Shown here in pieces: positions 15,111-23,110 of a stretch of DNA of 42,266 bases. The notes beneath the pieces are model-generated. The model searched no databases. It had not been told where the DNA came from and saw only the letters and a program-made list of their open reading frames with translations. A program made the position numbers and the translations under genes. The stretch comes from an uncultured Candidatus Saccharibacteria bacterium (GTDB lineage: Bacteria; Patescibacteriota; Saccharimonadia; Saccharimonadales; Saccharimonadaceae), in the NCBI GenBank assembly GCA_946409745.1, contig CAMJXP010000004.1, positions 1 to 42,266 of the forward strand, given 5' to 3'. The stretch's first letter is position 1, and the number at the start of each line of letters is the position of its first letter.

Positions 15111-15770
15111 TTAGTCTTCTTTAACTTCAGCTTCCTCGACGTCGGCGTATTTTTCTTTCGCTTCTTGAGCTTTAGCCTGGCCGGTGATTTTATCGATAAT
15201 GATATTTACGTGCTTAATAAATACGACATCGCCAACGATACCAACAAGGCCGGCTAGGACCATCATCCAACCAAAGAGTTGCATAATTGCACCGGAATAG
15301 AAGGTGACGAAAATACCCATCACGAGCATAGCAAGAGCAATGACAAGCAAAACTTGCCAAGCTTTGATTTTGGCATTGTGGAGTTTAACGGCCGCATCAA
15401 TACGAACAAGTGATTCGTAGATAATGATGATACCAATCACAATACGGAAAATATCGGCAACTTTTTCACCGATACAAAGTGCGGCAATACCAACGATGAC
15501 CGTGACAACACCATATAAAAGATTATTATTGAAGAAATCATTTTGGCCTTTTTCGACCATATAGTAGCTGATAATTTGGACGCCACCTCTAATAATACAG
15601 AACGCACCAACGAGATAAGCAAGAAGTTTCTTCATCTCATCTGGCCAGAAAACGAAGAGAATACCAATAATAAGAATAACGGCCGATTCAATAATTGCTG
15701 ACCAGGCCCTTCTTTTGATATTACTGCCAGCCTGTTCGACCGGACGCTTAATAATATCCACCTTAGACAT
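15111..15770 (-). CDS. DUF308 (HdeD-like) membrane protein
   Basis: 219 residues with six regularly spaced hydrophobic helices in three repeats (WSAIIESAVILIIGILFVFW, then YLVGAFCIIRGGVQIISYY), the pattern of HdeD/DUF308 proteins, which help membrane or acid stress in enterobacteria. C-terminal tail is charged (EEAEVKED). First gene of the GT2 operon; AAGGAGAG Shine-Dalgarno and a TGC-TATAAT extended -10 (15793-15801). It is divergent from tRNA-Thr, with the two -10 boxes only 12 bp apart. Confidence 0.85.
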   Translation of the reverse strand: MSKVDIIKRPVEQAGSNIKRRAWSAIIESAVILIIGILFVFWPDEMKKLLAYLVGAFCIIRGGVQIISYYMVEKGQNDFFNNNLLYGVVTVIVGIAALCIGEKVADIFRIVIGIIIIYESLVRIDAAVKLHNAKIKAWQVLLVIALAMLVMGIFVTFYSGAIMQLFGWMMVLAGLVGIVGDVVFIKHVNIIIDKITGQAKAQEAKEKYADVEEAEVKED

Positions 15771-15792
15771 GTTTCTCTCCTTAATTGTATTT

Positions 15793-15801
15793 ATTATAGC
15801 A
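15793..15801 (-). promoter_or_regulatory. Extended -10 promoter of the DUF308-GT2 operon
   Basis: TGC-TATAAT on the minus strand, divergent from and 12 bp away from the tRNA-Thr -10. Confidence 0.65.
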
Positions 15802-15810
15802 CATTTGTGA

Positions 15811-15816
15811 TATAAT
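15811..15816 (+). promoter_or_regulatory. -10 element of tRNA-Thr
   Basis: TGA-TATAAT, 9 nt before the first base of the tRNA. No good -35 hexamer at 16-18 bp. Confidence 0.6.
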
Positions 15817-15825
15817 ATGAAAAGT

Positions 15826-15901
15826 GCCGATGTAGCTCAGTTGGTAGAGCAGCTCATTCGTAACGAGCAGGTCACAGGTTCGATCCCTGCCATCGGCTCC
15901 A
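15826..15901 (+). tRNA. tRNA-Thr (anticodon CGT)
   Basis: 76 nt: acceptor GCCGATG/CATCGGC, D-arm GCTCAGTTGGTAGAGC, anticodon loop TTCGTAA with anticodon CGT, T-arm CAGGTTCGATCCCTG, discriminator T and encoded CCA. The sequence is close to E. coli tRNA-Thr(CGT). The closing anticodon-stem pair (27-43 stem, position 31-39) is an A-C mismatch. Confidence 0.95.
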
Positions 15902-15922
15902 TTCCCTAGCGGAAATGTCGCC

Positions 15923-15950
15923 GGAGCTTCGCAAACGGCTCCATTTTTTT
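15923..15950 (+). terminator. Terminator after tRNA-Thr
   Basis: GGAGC at 15923-15927 and GCTCC at 15938-15942 followed by ATTTTTTT. The right arm repeats 10 bases (CGGCTCCATT) of the tRNA 3' end. Confidence 0.7.
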
Positions 15951-15956
15951 GCGAAC

Positions 15957-15978
15957 AAAAAAACAGCCCCGAGGGGCT
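15957..15978 (-). terminator. Terminator of the 71-residue membrane protein gene
   Basis: AGCCCC-ga-GGGGCT hairpin at 15965-15978; on the minus strand it is followed by GTTTTTTTG. Confidence 0.85.
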
Positions 15979-15984
15979 ATCTTT

Positions 15985-16200
15985 TTATTTATGCAGAAAA
16001 CGGCGAATCGTCGCGGTGGTAAGAAAGATTGAAGTTAGTAGAATAACAGATGCAATTAGCATACTGTAATTCGCACTACTGATTTTTTCAGTACCAACGA
16101 CATCTTCTGCAAATGTACAAGCAACAGGGATCAATGCGCTAACAGCCAGACTAGCAATCAGGCTTAGGACAAAGAAAATGTTCTTATACTTTGATTTCAC
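15985..16200 (-). CDS. Small membrane protein, 71 residues
   Basis: Unrecognised. It begins at GTG with AGGAGGTATTTT upstream. An N-terminal signal-like or membrane helix (about 8-30), a short loop with a Cys and Glu-Asp residues, and a second helix (about 46-66) ending in RRFLHK. The pattern fits a small exported or two-helix inner-membrane protein. It has its own terminator. Nothing in sequence gives a function. Confidence 0.7.
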   Translation of the reverse strand: MKSKYKNIFFVLSLIASLAVSALIPVACTFAEDVVGTEKISSANYSMLIASVILLTSIFLTTATIRRFLHK

Positions 16201-16256
16201 AAAATACCTCCTTTTGCTAAAAATAATTATAGCACAAATGTTTTGAAAACGAACAA

Positions 16257-17732
16257 TTATTTTTTTCTAGTTGGTGGAATTGGACGTTCCGGTGTACTAT
16301 TCCGAGAATTATCGTTCAAAGTATGGAGTAGTTTATGACGAGCATGAGGGGTAAAAATCTTTTCAAGCCAAGAGACTTTTGGTGTTTGGTTTTTGGACGT
16401 GAGAATTTCTACGATATCACCCTGCTCAAGTTTTTTGTTCAGATTACTCATTTTGCCATTAATCTTTACACCAACTACGTGATCACCGATTTCGGAATGA
16501 AGTCGGTAAGCAAAATCGAGTGGAAGCGAGCCTTTTGGAAGATCGATAATATCACCTTTTGGCGTGTAAACGAAAATCTTATCAGCAAATAAGTTGAGTT
16601 TTAGTTTTTTCAAATCGACTTTTTTACCTTCGCGAAGACGGGCGGCGGTCATTTGAAGTTCGGTAATCCAAAGAAGATTGGTCGGGAGATGTTCGATCTT
16701 CCCTTTTTTGTAATTCTCGGTAAGTTTCTGCTCGTTGTAATAGAAGCTGGCGGCAAGACCACGTTCGGCGTATTCATGCATTTCGCGCGTGCGAATCTGA
16801 AATTCGACAACGTGCTTGTCTTTCGTGATGACGGTAGTATGAATGGATTGATAACCATTCTGCTTTGGCGTAGCGATATAATCCTTAATACGACCAGCCA
16901 TCGGGCGATAGAGCGAATGAATGATACCGAGAGTTAGATAACAGTCGGTGACGTCGTCCACAATGATGCGAAGGGCGGTGAGATCGTAAATCTCGTTGAT
17001 GTTTTGATTGTGCTTCGCGAGTTTCTTATGTAATGAATAAACGGATTTAACGCGGCCGGAGATTTCGAATTTAATCTTCTCTTTTTTCAGAGCATCGCCA
17101 ATTTCCTTTTCGATTTGTTTCAAAGACCGCTCGGCGGATTTATTGTATTTTTCAATGATGTTACTGAGTTCTTCAAAGCGTTTCGGGTCGACGTATTTAA
17201 AGGCGAGATCGGCCATCTCGACGCGGAGGCGTCCCATATTGAGACGGTCGGCGAGGGGCGCAAAAACTTCGAGGGATTCTTTGGCGATTTTCTTTTGTTT
17301 TTCTGGTGGAAGAGCGGAAAGAGTGCGAAGATTATGGAGACGATCAGCGAGCTTAATAATCAGGACACGAATATCATCACCAAGCGCAATCATCAGGCGG
17401 AGGAAGTTGTCTTTGGTCTCCGGAAGATAGGTGTCGATGTCACGCATGCCGGTACGGGCCGTAGAAAGCTTCGTGACGCCATCCACAAGAAAGGCGACAG
17501 ATTCACCGAATTCATTACGGATATCGTCAAGCGTTAAATCAGTGTCTTCAATCGTATCGTGAAGGATGCCAGCAATAATTGTATCTTCATCCATGCCCCA
17601 CTCTTCGAGAATTTTTTTGACAGCCAAAGGATGAATAATATATGGTTCGCCAGTTTTACGAAATTGGCCTTCATGGGCCTTTTTGGCGACCTCTACCGCG
17701 CGTTCAACCCTCGCGGAATCTTTCTCTTTCAT
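16257..17732 (-). CDS. rel: Bifunctional (p)ppGpp synthetase/hydrolase, truncated after TGS
   Basis: 491 residues (full Rel is about 730). HD hydrolase domain (IIHP, HDTIED, LADRLHNLRTL), synthetase domain (GRVKSVYSLHKKL, YDLTALRII, YIATPKQNGYQSIHTTV) and TGS domain (FVYTPKGDIIDLPKGS) are all intact, but the helical, zinc-finger and ACT regulatory domains are absent; the tail is short and basic. It makes and degrades (p)ppGpp. The start has no Shine-Dalgarno; TGT-TATAAT (17739-17747) sits 6 nt before ATG, so a leaderless mRNA is predicted. The promoter overlaps the parB stop. Confidence 0.95.
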   Translation of the reverse strand: MKEKDSARVERAVEVAKKAHEGQFRKTGEPYIIHPLAVKKILEEWGMDEDTIIAGILHDTIEDTDLTLDDIRNEFGESVAFLVDGVTKLSTARTGMRDIDTYLPETKDNFLRLMIALGDDIRVLIIKLADRLHNLRTLSALPPEKQKKIAKESLEVFAPLADRLNMGRLRVEMADLAFKYVDPKRFEELSNIIEKYNKSAERSLKQIEKEIGDALKKEKIKFEISGRVKSVYSLHKKLAKHNQNINEIYDLTALRIIVDDVTDCYLTLGIIHSLYRPMAGRIKDYIATPKQNGYQSIHTTVITKDKHVVEFQIRTREMHEYAERGLAASFYYNEQKLTENYKKGKIEHLPTNLLWITELQMTAARLREGKKVDLKKLKLNLFADKIFVYTPKGDIIDLPKGSLPLDFAYRLHSEIGDHVVGVKINGKMSNLNKKLEQGDIVEILTSKNQTPKVSWLEKIFTPHARHKLLHTLNDNSRNSTPERPIPPTRKK

Positions 17733-17738
17733 AATTCT

Positions 17739-17747
17739 ATTATAACA
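17739..17747 (-). promoter_or_regulatory. Extended -10 of rel, leaderless type
   Basis: TGT-TATAAT followed by AGAATT and ATG on the minus strand; lies on the parB stop codon. Confidence 0.65.
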
Positions 17748-18585
17748 GAGATTTAATCAGTTTTTTTAATTCTTCGTCGTTCTTACACTTAAAGGTAAGG
17801 GTGCGACCGGTAACTTTGGCGACCGAGCCGTATTTCTTTTCGAGAGCATCTTCTTCTTTGTGATATTGATGAGCTTTAGTTAAAACAGTTGAGGAATGTG
17901 GCTTGTTGGTAGCCATGAAACGCTCAACCTTGCGAGCAGTCCAGCCTTCGCTAATAATCTTTGGCAGAATCTTATTAATAGTTTTTTCGTCAGCGGAAAC
18001 GAGCGGACGCATGACGCCTTCGGTAAGTTTTTCTTTGACCATGATTTTTTTAACATCGTCTGGAAGATTTAAGAGACGCATGGTGCCAAGCACGGTGGTT
18101 TCGCTTTTACCAACCTTGGCGGCGATGTCTTCAGTCGAGAGGTTGAATTGATTCTTGAGTTTAGCGTAAGCAGTCGCGAGTTCGATGGCGTTCAAATCTT
18201 CACGCTGAGCGTTCTCGATGATGGAAAGCTCAAGGCGATTCTGGGAATCAAGCGTACGGACGATGGCTGGAATAGTTTTAAGTCCAGCGACTTTCGAAGC
18301 GCGCCAACGACGTTCGCCAGCGACAATCTTGTATTTGCCGTCTTCCTTTGTGACAACGATTGGTTGGAGCACGCCATGTTCTTTAATGGAAGCAGCTAAA
18401 GCATTAATCGCTTCTTCATCAAAATCACGACGTGGTTGTTCTTCATCGCGAATAATATCTTCGAGTTTTAATTCTTTTAAATCACTCGATTTCTTGTCTT
18501 CGGTGGCAGTTGGATCAAATTCATCATCAACTAAATCGGTTGGAATGAGGGATTCAAATCCACGGCCAAGACCTTTCATACTCAT
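17740..18585 (-). CDS. parB: Chromosome partitioning protein ParB
   Basis: 281 residues. N-terminal ParB/Spo0J CTPase domain (DEEQPRRDFDEEAINALAASI, GERRWRASKVAGL), the HTH parS-binding domain (LSTEDIAAKVGKSETTV) and a short C-terminal dimerisation region. It loads on parS and spreads along DNA. It overlaps parA by 4 bp. I found no parS-like 16-mer (TGTTTCACGTGAAACA) in the window, so the centromere is elsewhere. Confidence 0.96.
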   Translation of the reverse strand: MSMKGLGRGFESLIPTDLVDDEFDPTATEDKKSSDLKELKLEDIIRDEEQPRRDFDEEAINALAASIKEHGVLQPIVVTKEDGKYKIVAGERRWRASKVAGLKTIPAIVRTLDSQNRLELSIIENAQREDLNAIELATAYAKLKNQFNLSTEDIAAKVGKSETTVLGTMRLLNLPDDVKKIMVKEKLTEGVMRPLVSADEKTINKILPKIISEGWTARKVERFMATNKPHSSTVLTKAHQYHKEEDALEKKYGSVAKVTGRTLTFKCKNDEELKKLIKSLL

Positions 18586-19355
18586 TTGGTTCTCTCCTCT
18601 ACTTCTCTAGTAAATTCTTTATAGGCTTTGGCGCCTTTGCTAAATTTATCATACGCACCGACCGGCACGCCGTGGCTTGGAGCCTCGGCTAAGCGAACGT
18701 TACGTGGAATGGTAGTCTTAAAGGTAAGATTTTTGAAGTATTTCTTGATTTCGGCCAGGACCTGGGCAGAAAGCGAAGTGCGTTTGTCGTACATCGTTGC
18801 GACGACGCCGAGCAAGCGGAGCTTTGGGTTGGCCTGCTTCATGACGAGTTTCATGGACTCGAGAAGCTGCGCAACGCCTTCTAGAGCGTAGAATTCGGTC
18901 TGAACTGGCAATAATAAATAGTCTGACGCAATCATGCCATTAACGGTGAGAAGCGACAAGGATGGTGGAAGATCAATCACGATATAGTCGTAGTTTTCGG
19001 CGACCTGACGGATCGCGTCACGGAGGCGGACAAACTTTTTGGCCATCGAGGTAATCTCGACTTCAGCATTGGCGAGTTCTGGAGTGGCCGGAGCTAAATC
19101 AAAATTCTTGTAGTTGGTCTTAATAATAGCCTCGGATAGACTAGCGGTGCCGAGGACAACTTCGGTCATCGTGGTCTTTAAAGCTTCGTTATTCTTATCG
19201 ATGCCAAGACCAGAAGTAGCATTACCTTGAGGATCGAAATCAACGAGCAGAGTACGGAATTTATCTCTAGCGAGGTAATAGCAAAGGTTGACGGCCGTCG
19301 TAGTCTTCCCTACGCCGCCTTTTTGGTTAGTAACACATATTACCTTCACACTCAT
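18582..19355 (-). CDS. parA: Chromosome partitioning ATPase ParA (Soj)
   Basis: 257 residues. Deviant Walker A KGGVGKTTTAVNL near residue 11, Walker A' IDLPPSLSLLT, and FDPQGNATSGLGID are typical of Soj-type ParA, which together with ParB moves the origin region. No helix-turn-helix N-terminus, so it is the small chromosomal type. A TGT-TATAAT extended -10 ends just 10 nt before ATG, leaving only about 3 nt of leader, and there is no Shine-Dalgarno. Confidence 0.97.
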   Translation of the reverse strand: MSVKVICVTNQKGGVGKTTTAVNLCYYLARDKFRTLLVDFDPQGNATSGLGIDKNNEALKTTMTEVVLGTASLSEAIIKTNYKNFDLAPATPELANAEVEITSMAKKFVRLRDAIRQVAENYDYIVIDLPPSLSLLTVNGMIASDYLLLPVQTEFYALEGVAQLLESMKLVMKQANPKLRLLGVVATMYDKRTSLSAQVLAEIKKYFKNLTFKTTIPRNVRLAEAPSHGVPVGAYDKFSKGAKAYKEFTREVEERTK

Positions 19356-19375
19356 ACTGCTTATTATTATAACAC

Positions 19376-19405
19376 AAAAATAAGCCCTTGGTAGGGCTTA
19401 TTTTG
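19376..19405 (-). terminator. Terminator of rplU
   Basis: AAAATAAGCCC / GGGCTTATTTT hairpin with loop TTGGTA (plus strand), immediately after the rplU stop. T-rich on the minus strand 3' side; it can work in both directions. Confidence 0.9.
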
Positions 19406-19714
19406 TTAACCGATTTTGGTGATTTCAATTTCGGAATACTTTTGGCGATGGCCGGTTTCGGTGTGGACGCGCTTCTTGCTGTGGTAGCGGATCACGCGAA
19501 CTTTGTCACCTTTAACTTCTGCGGCTTTCACCTTGGCTGAAACTTTTACGCCTTTTACTGTAGGTGTGCCGACAGTAGTCTTGTCGCCATCAATTACGAG
19601 TAAAGCATCAGTTTCGAGCTCTTTGATTCCTTCCGGGAGGAGGTCCACCCGTAGGGTCTCTTTTTCCTCAACGAGATATTGCTTCCCGCCAACGAGGATA
19701 ACTGCTTTCTTCAT
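19406..19714 (-). CDS. rplU: Large ribosomal subunit protein bL21
   Basis: 102 residues with AVILVGGKQYLVEEKETLRVDLL and the C-terminal KKRVHTETGHRQKYSEIEI signature. Binds 23S rRNA. Normally followed by rpmA (bL27), but here the transcript ends at a terminator and the next gene is parA. Start: AAAGGATTAAT before ATG. Promoter: TTGTAA-17 bp-TAAAAT with an extended TGA, and an inverted repeat CTGAAT/ATTCAG surrounds the -10 (19734-19755). Confidence 0.96.
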   Translation of the reverse strand: MKKAVILVGGKQYLVEEKETLRVDLLPEGIKELETDALLVIDGDKTTVGTPTVKGVKVSAKVKAAEVKGDKVRVIRYHSKKRVHTETGHRQKYSEIEITKIG

Positions 19715-19733
19715 ATTAATCCTTTAAGTTACT

Positions 19734-19768
19734 CTGAATATTTTATCACATTCAGGGGTTATTTACAA
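19734..19768 (-). promoter_or_regulatory. rplU promoter with flanking inverted repeat
   Basis: -35 TTGTAA (19763-19768), 17 bp, -10 TGA-TAAAAT (19740-19748). CTGAAT (19734-19739) and ATTCAG (19750-19755) are inverted repeats bracketing the -10. Confidence 0.6.
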
Positions 19769-19771
19769 GAG

Positions 19772-21187
19772 TTATTTCTCTTTACCCTTGTCTTCACCCT
19801 TAACGGCACTTTCGACGGACTTCAAAGTCTTACGAGTTTTGTAGAGGTATAGACCACCGCCTAAGATACCGGCTGCTACAACGGAGGCAAGCACGATTTC
19901 GACTGGACCAGTGGATGGGATTTCTTGGCATCCTGGGAGATTTGGATTAGTCTTACAGGTCTCTTCCTCTTGGCAGCCTTCCATCTCTGGGTTGGTAGTA
20001 CAGTCTGGCTTTTTGCACTCCGGAAGCTCTGGGTTGGTTTCACAGGTTGGAGCTGGAGTTGGATCCTCTTCACAGACTACGACTACATTAGCGCTGTCCT
20101 TTTGATTCTGGTTAGAATTGTAGCTAGCAGTAATAGTGTTTTTAAGAGTCTTTTTGCAGTAGGTCTTGTCGGTCGATACCTGAGCCTGGTAAATAACCTG
20201 GACAAGAGCGCCTGCAGCGAGGTCGCCGGTATTATAACCGCTGATATCGATGATATCATCGATTTGTTTGCCGTTTTGATTGGCGAGGTTAAAGATCTTG
20301 GTGCTACCCGGACGAAGGGTAAGACCATTATCATGAACATCTTTAAAGATAACGTTTGTGAGATTGGTGTTGCCAGTGTTTTCAAATTTAACTTTATAGG
20401 TAACAAAGTCGCCTGGCTTGGCGTTAACAGTGTCGGACCAAGTCGTGCCATCAAGAGAAACTTTTTTCTCGAGAGTAGCAGAGGTTTTTTCAGCCACGAG
20501 AGTATAGGTTACGTAGCCAGAATATTCGGCACACCCTGGAAGATTACCAATTAGTTTATTGTAGCCAAGATAAGTACCGCCAGTCGTAAATAAATCCCTA
20601 GGGAGCACAGAACCGTTGGTTGTACCACCGTTGTGAATGATGGCAGTACCGGTTTTGTAGCGCATCACGACGCCGTCAGTCTTAGTGGTGAGATAAGCTT
20701 CATCCCAAACCTTGCCATTTTTCTTAGTCGTAGCAGTAGTATTTTCGACGTAATCCCAGGTAATAATACCGCTAATCATTCCCCGTTCACTGGTGTGAAG
20801 TACGGTCGGATAAGCCGAAGATACTTTTGCAGCGGTTGCTAAACCGAGACCGGTGGAATTAGTATCGGTAGCGGCATTATTGTGGTAATAAATATATACT
20901 TCGTATTCTTTACCTGGAGTGACTTCGACCTGGTCGGAATATTTGGCATTGCTGCCAAGTTCACGAACACGGACGAAATTACGTTCATCACCAACAGCAG
21001 CGTTGTTGGTGATAGAGTTAAAAGTCGCGTATGGTGCTGGGCTTTCGTTGGTGTAGGTTGTACGTGACGGTCCCCAGGCCGAAACTTTCGCCCCACCCAA
21101 GCCAAGAATGGCTAGAAATACAGCAAGAATGGAAGCTAAAGCTAACTTCAACCTACTGCGTTTAGAGTTAATATTTTTGTGGCTCAT
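19772..21187 (-). CDS. Secreted surface protein with sorting-like C-terminus
   Basis: 471 residues. N-terminal signal peptide with a charged start and hydrophobic core (about 13-33), likely cut after VSA (37). The middle contains a DUF11-type Ig-like repeat (VTYKVKFENTGNTNLTNVIFKDV). Then three Cys modules CxTNPxxxxC (CETNPELPEC, CTTNPEMEGC, CKTNPNLPGC). C-terminus: IPSTGP at 423-428, hydrophobic helix VEIVLASVVAAGILGGGLYLY and a basic tail KTRKTLK, the layout of a sortase LPXTG signal. It should be anchored at the cell surface; no sortase gene is in the window. Last gene of a three-gene operon. Confidence 0.8.
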   Translation of the reverse strand: MSHKNINSKRSRLKLALASILAVFLAILGLGGAKVSAWGPSRTTYTNESPAPYATFNSITNNAAVGDERNFVRVRELGSNAKYSDQVEVTPGKEYEVYIYYHNNAATDTNSTGLGLATAAKVSSAYPTVLHTSERGMISGIITWDYVENTTATTKKNGKVWDEAYLTTKTDGVVMRYKTGTAIIHNGGTTNGSVLPRDLFTTGGTYLGYNKLIGNLPGCAEYSGYVTYTLVAEKTSATLEKKVSLDGTTWSDTVNAKPGDFVTYKVKFENTGNTNLTNVIFKDVHDNGLTLRPGSTKIFNLANQNGKQIDDIIDISGYNTGDLAAGALVQVIYQAQVSTDKTYCKKTLKNTITASYNSNQNQKDSANVVVVCEEDPTPAPTCETNPELPECKKPDCTTNPEMEGCQEEETCKTNPNLPGCQEIPSTGPVEIVLASVVAAGILGGGLYLYKTRKTLKSVESAVKGEDKGKEK

Positions 21188-21208
21188 TTTTCTCCTTTCT
21201 AGTTATCT

Positions 21209-23110
21209 CTAAAAATTGCCATTATCGATTATGCTATCATTAAAGCTCGCCATGGATTGACCAGCTTGGCTAGCATCATTTTGAGCGGCGTCCTGAGCAG
21301 CGGCTTCAGCGGCAGCAGCTGGACTAGCAACATTTTCAGAATAATTTTCAGCTTCTTGACGAGTGGCGGCTTCAGCGGCAGCTTGTTGCTCCTGAACAGC
21401 ATGGGCGGCTTGTTCTTGAGCGGCTTGCTGGACAGTGGCAGCTTCAGCCCGGTCAGCGCTTGCAACTTGCTCTGGAGTAGATTGGTTCATCAAAGCCTGG
21501 GTGGTTTGTTCTCTAGCGGCAGCGATGGCGCGAGCGGCATCTTCGTTCTGACTTTGTTGAGCAGCAACTCTTTCAGCTTCGGCGGCGCGAGTGACATCTT
21601 CTTGCCCTTGTTGTTCAATCGCAGAGAAGTTAGCTTGATCTTGCTCTAAGGTTGTAGGTGGAGTGGCATCTTCATCAAGCTCAAGTGAAGCGACGTCTGG
21701 ACTGGCGTGTTCGATTTCTTGCTGTGGATCCTTCGGTGTAAGATCTGGAGTATCTGGTCCTGGAGGAGTTGGGGTATCTGGTCCTGGAGGAGTTGGAGTA
21801 TCTGGTCCTGGAGGAGTTGGAGTATCTGGGTCTGGGATTTCCGGCATACCGGTATAAATAGTGCTTGAACCTTCTGGATTAACCACCTGTTCGCAACCCT
21901 TGAAGCTTTCAATAACGCCCTTTTCATCACGGACCGGCGTCATCTTAACGGTCATAGTACCAATTTCTCTACCGCTAGCATCGGTCCAGTAGAACTGAGT
22001 GACTTCGAGATTGTTCTCGTTTGTCGTACAGCGGACGAGTTCCATGTTTTCGTGAACAATATCTTGACCTGGGTTCTTTACACGCATGTAAGCGTTGTCA
22101 TAACGACCGTTCAAAGTAACTCTTCTCGTCAACGCATTATTCATAATAGTGGCGAAGGTACCTTCGAGAGCAGTGAACTCTTCTGGGCTAAGTGATTCAA
22201 GTTTTGCTTCAGTCTGAGTAAGGTTGAGGCCCTTGAAGCCATCTGGTTGAAGTTCCTCTGGAAGGTTGGCGAGATAGTCGGCAAAGCTTTCAACTTGGTT
22301 GTGAGCAGTGTAAAGGAGCATGTCAACTTCATCAGCGTTACAAACTTCGGCAACTTCAGTAGCATTAGCGAAGGCCACAGAGCTGGTCTTATGTTCAGAG
22401 AGGTACATACCCTTTTCGCCATAGCCATCATAGATGCCTTTCATTCTTTCACCGGCTTCGTTGGCAACGGTGATAACAGCAGGCGTGCCATTCAAAGATG
22501 CATCGTCGGCTCTGTTACCTTTAGCGGCACCCCAAATGCCAAGGCCGATACCGGCAGCAGCGATGAGCAAACAAACACCAGCGGCATATTTACGGGCGGC
22601 ACTATTCTTTTTGGCGCGCTTTTTAACTTCTTTAATGTCTTCTGGGGAGGCCGGTTCGTCTTCGGCAGTTCCCTCTGGTTTAGCTTCGCCGGCTGGCTTT
22701 TCGGCTCCGGTGGCAGCTCCGGCTACGGTGGCGGCAGTAGCGGCGGCGGCCGCAGCGGCGGCTGAATCAGATTCGGAAGTGGTCTCTTCCGGTTTGTCAT
22801 CACTAACTCTTTCAGATTTTGGCTTGGCGCCATACTTGATAAGGATCTCACGGCGCATTTTGAGCATGCGAATTTCTTCCATGAGTTTTTCACGTTCTTT
22901 TTCAAGCTCAGATTTGGTGGCTTTTTCGGCAGCGGTGGCCTTTTCGGCCTCAAGAGTTTTTTCACCACGTTCTTCGTAAGTCTTGCGCTCTTTTTCACCC
23001 ATTACTTCGGAATCGTCGGTTCCGGTTTCGGTGGAAGTTTCTGGAGCTTCGACTGGAGCTTTTTCGTCGGTTGGTTCCCCGCCGGTCGGCGCGCTTTCTG
23101 GACTAGGCAT
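21209..23110 (-). CDS. Large membrane protein with coiled coil and PGPDTPTP repeats
   Basis: 633 residues from the ATG at 23110, chosen because AGGAGG lies 6 nt before it (an upstream GTG sits inside that Shine-Dalgarno). Order: acidic disordered N-terminus, coiled coil (about 40-92, KSELEKEREKLMEEIRMLKM), poly-Ala run, transmembrane helix (174-197), a folded outer domain (200-400), three PGPDTPTP repeats, then a long Ala/Gln-rich tail ending SFNDSIIDNGNF. Unrecognised. It lies between a 108-residue gene (overlap) and the surface protein, so it probably belongs to the same surface structure (inference). Confidence 0.75.
   Translation of the reverse strand: MPSPESAPTGGEPTDEKAPVEAPETSTETGTDDSEVMGEKERKTYEERGEKTLEAEKATAAEKATKSELEKEREKLMEEIRMLKMRREILIKYGAKPKSERVSDDKPEETTSESDSAAAAAAAATAATVAGAATGAEKPAGEAKPEGTAEDEPASPEDIKEVKKRAKKNSAARKYAAGVCLLIAAAGIGLGIWGAAKGNRADDASLNGTPAVITVANEAGERMKGIYDGYGEKGMYLSEHKTSSVAFANATEVAEVCNADEVDMLLYTAHNQVESFADYLANLPEELQPDGFKGLNLTQTEAKLESLSPEEFTALEGTFATIMNNALTRRVTLNGRYDNAYMRVKNPGQDIVHENMELVRCTTNENNLEVTQFYWTDASGREIGTMTVKMTPVRDEKGVIESFKGCEQVVNPEGSSTIYTGMPEIPDPDTPTPPGPDTPTPPGPDTPTPPGPDTPDLTPKDPQQEIEHASPDVASLELDEDATPPTTLEQDQANFSAIEQQGQEDVTRAAEAERVAAQQSQNEDAARAIAAAREQTTQALMNQSTPEQVASADRAEAATVQQAAQEQAAHAVQEQQAAAEAATRQEAENYSENVASPAAAAEAAAQDAAQNDASQAGQSMASFNDSIIDNGNF
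21747..21836. repeat. Tandem 24-bp repeats inside the membrane protein gene
   Basis: Three full copies (21747-21770, 21771-21794, 21795-21818) and a partial fourth of a 24-base unit encoding PGPDTPTP; copies differ at one or two bases. A Pro-rich linker likely to vary in copy number between strains. Confidence 0.9.
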
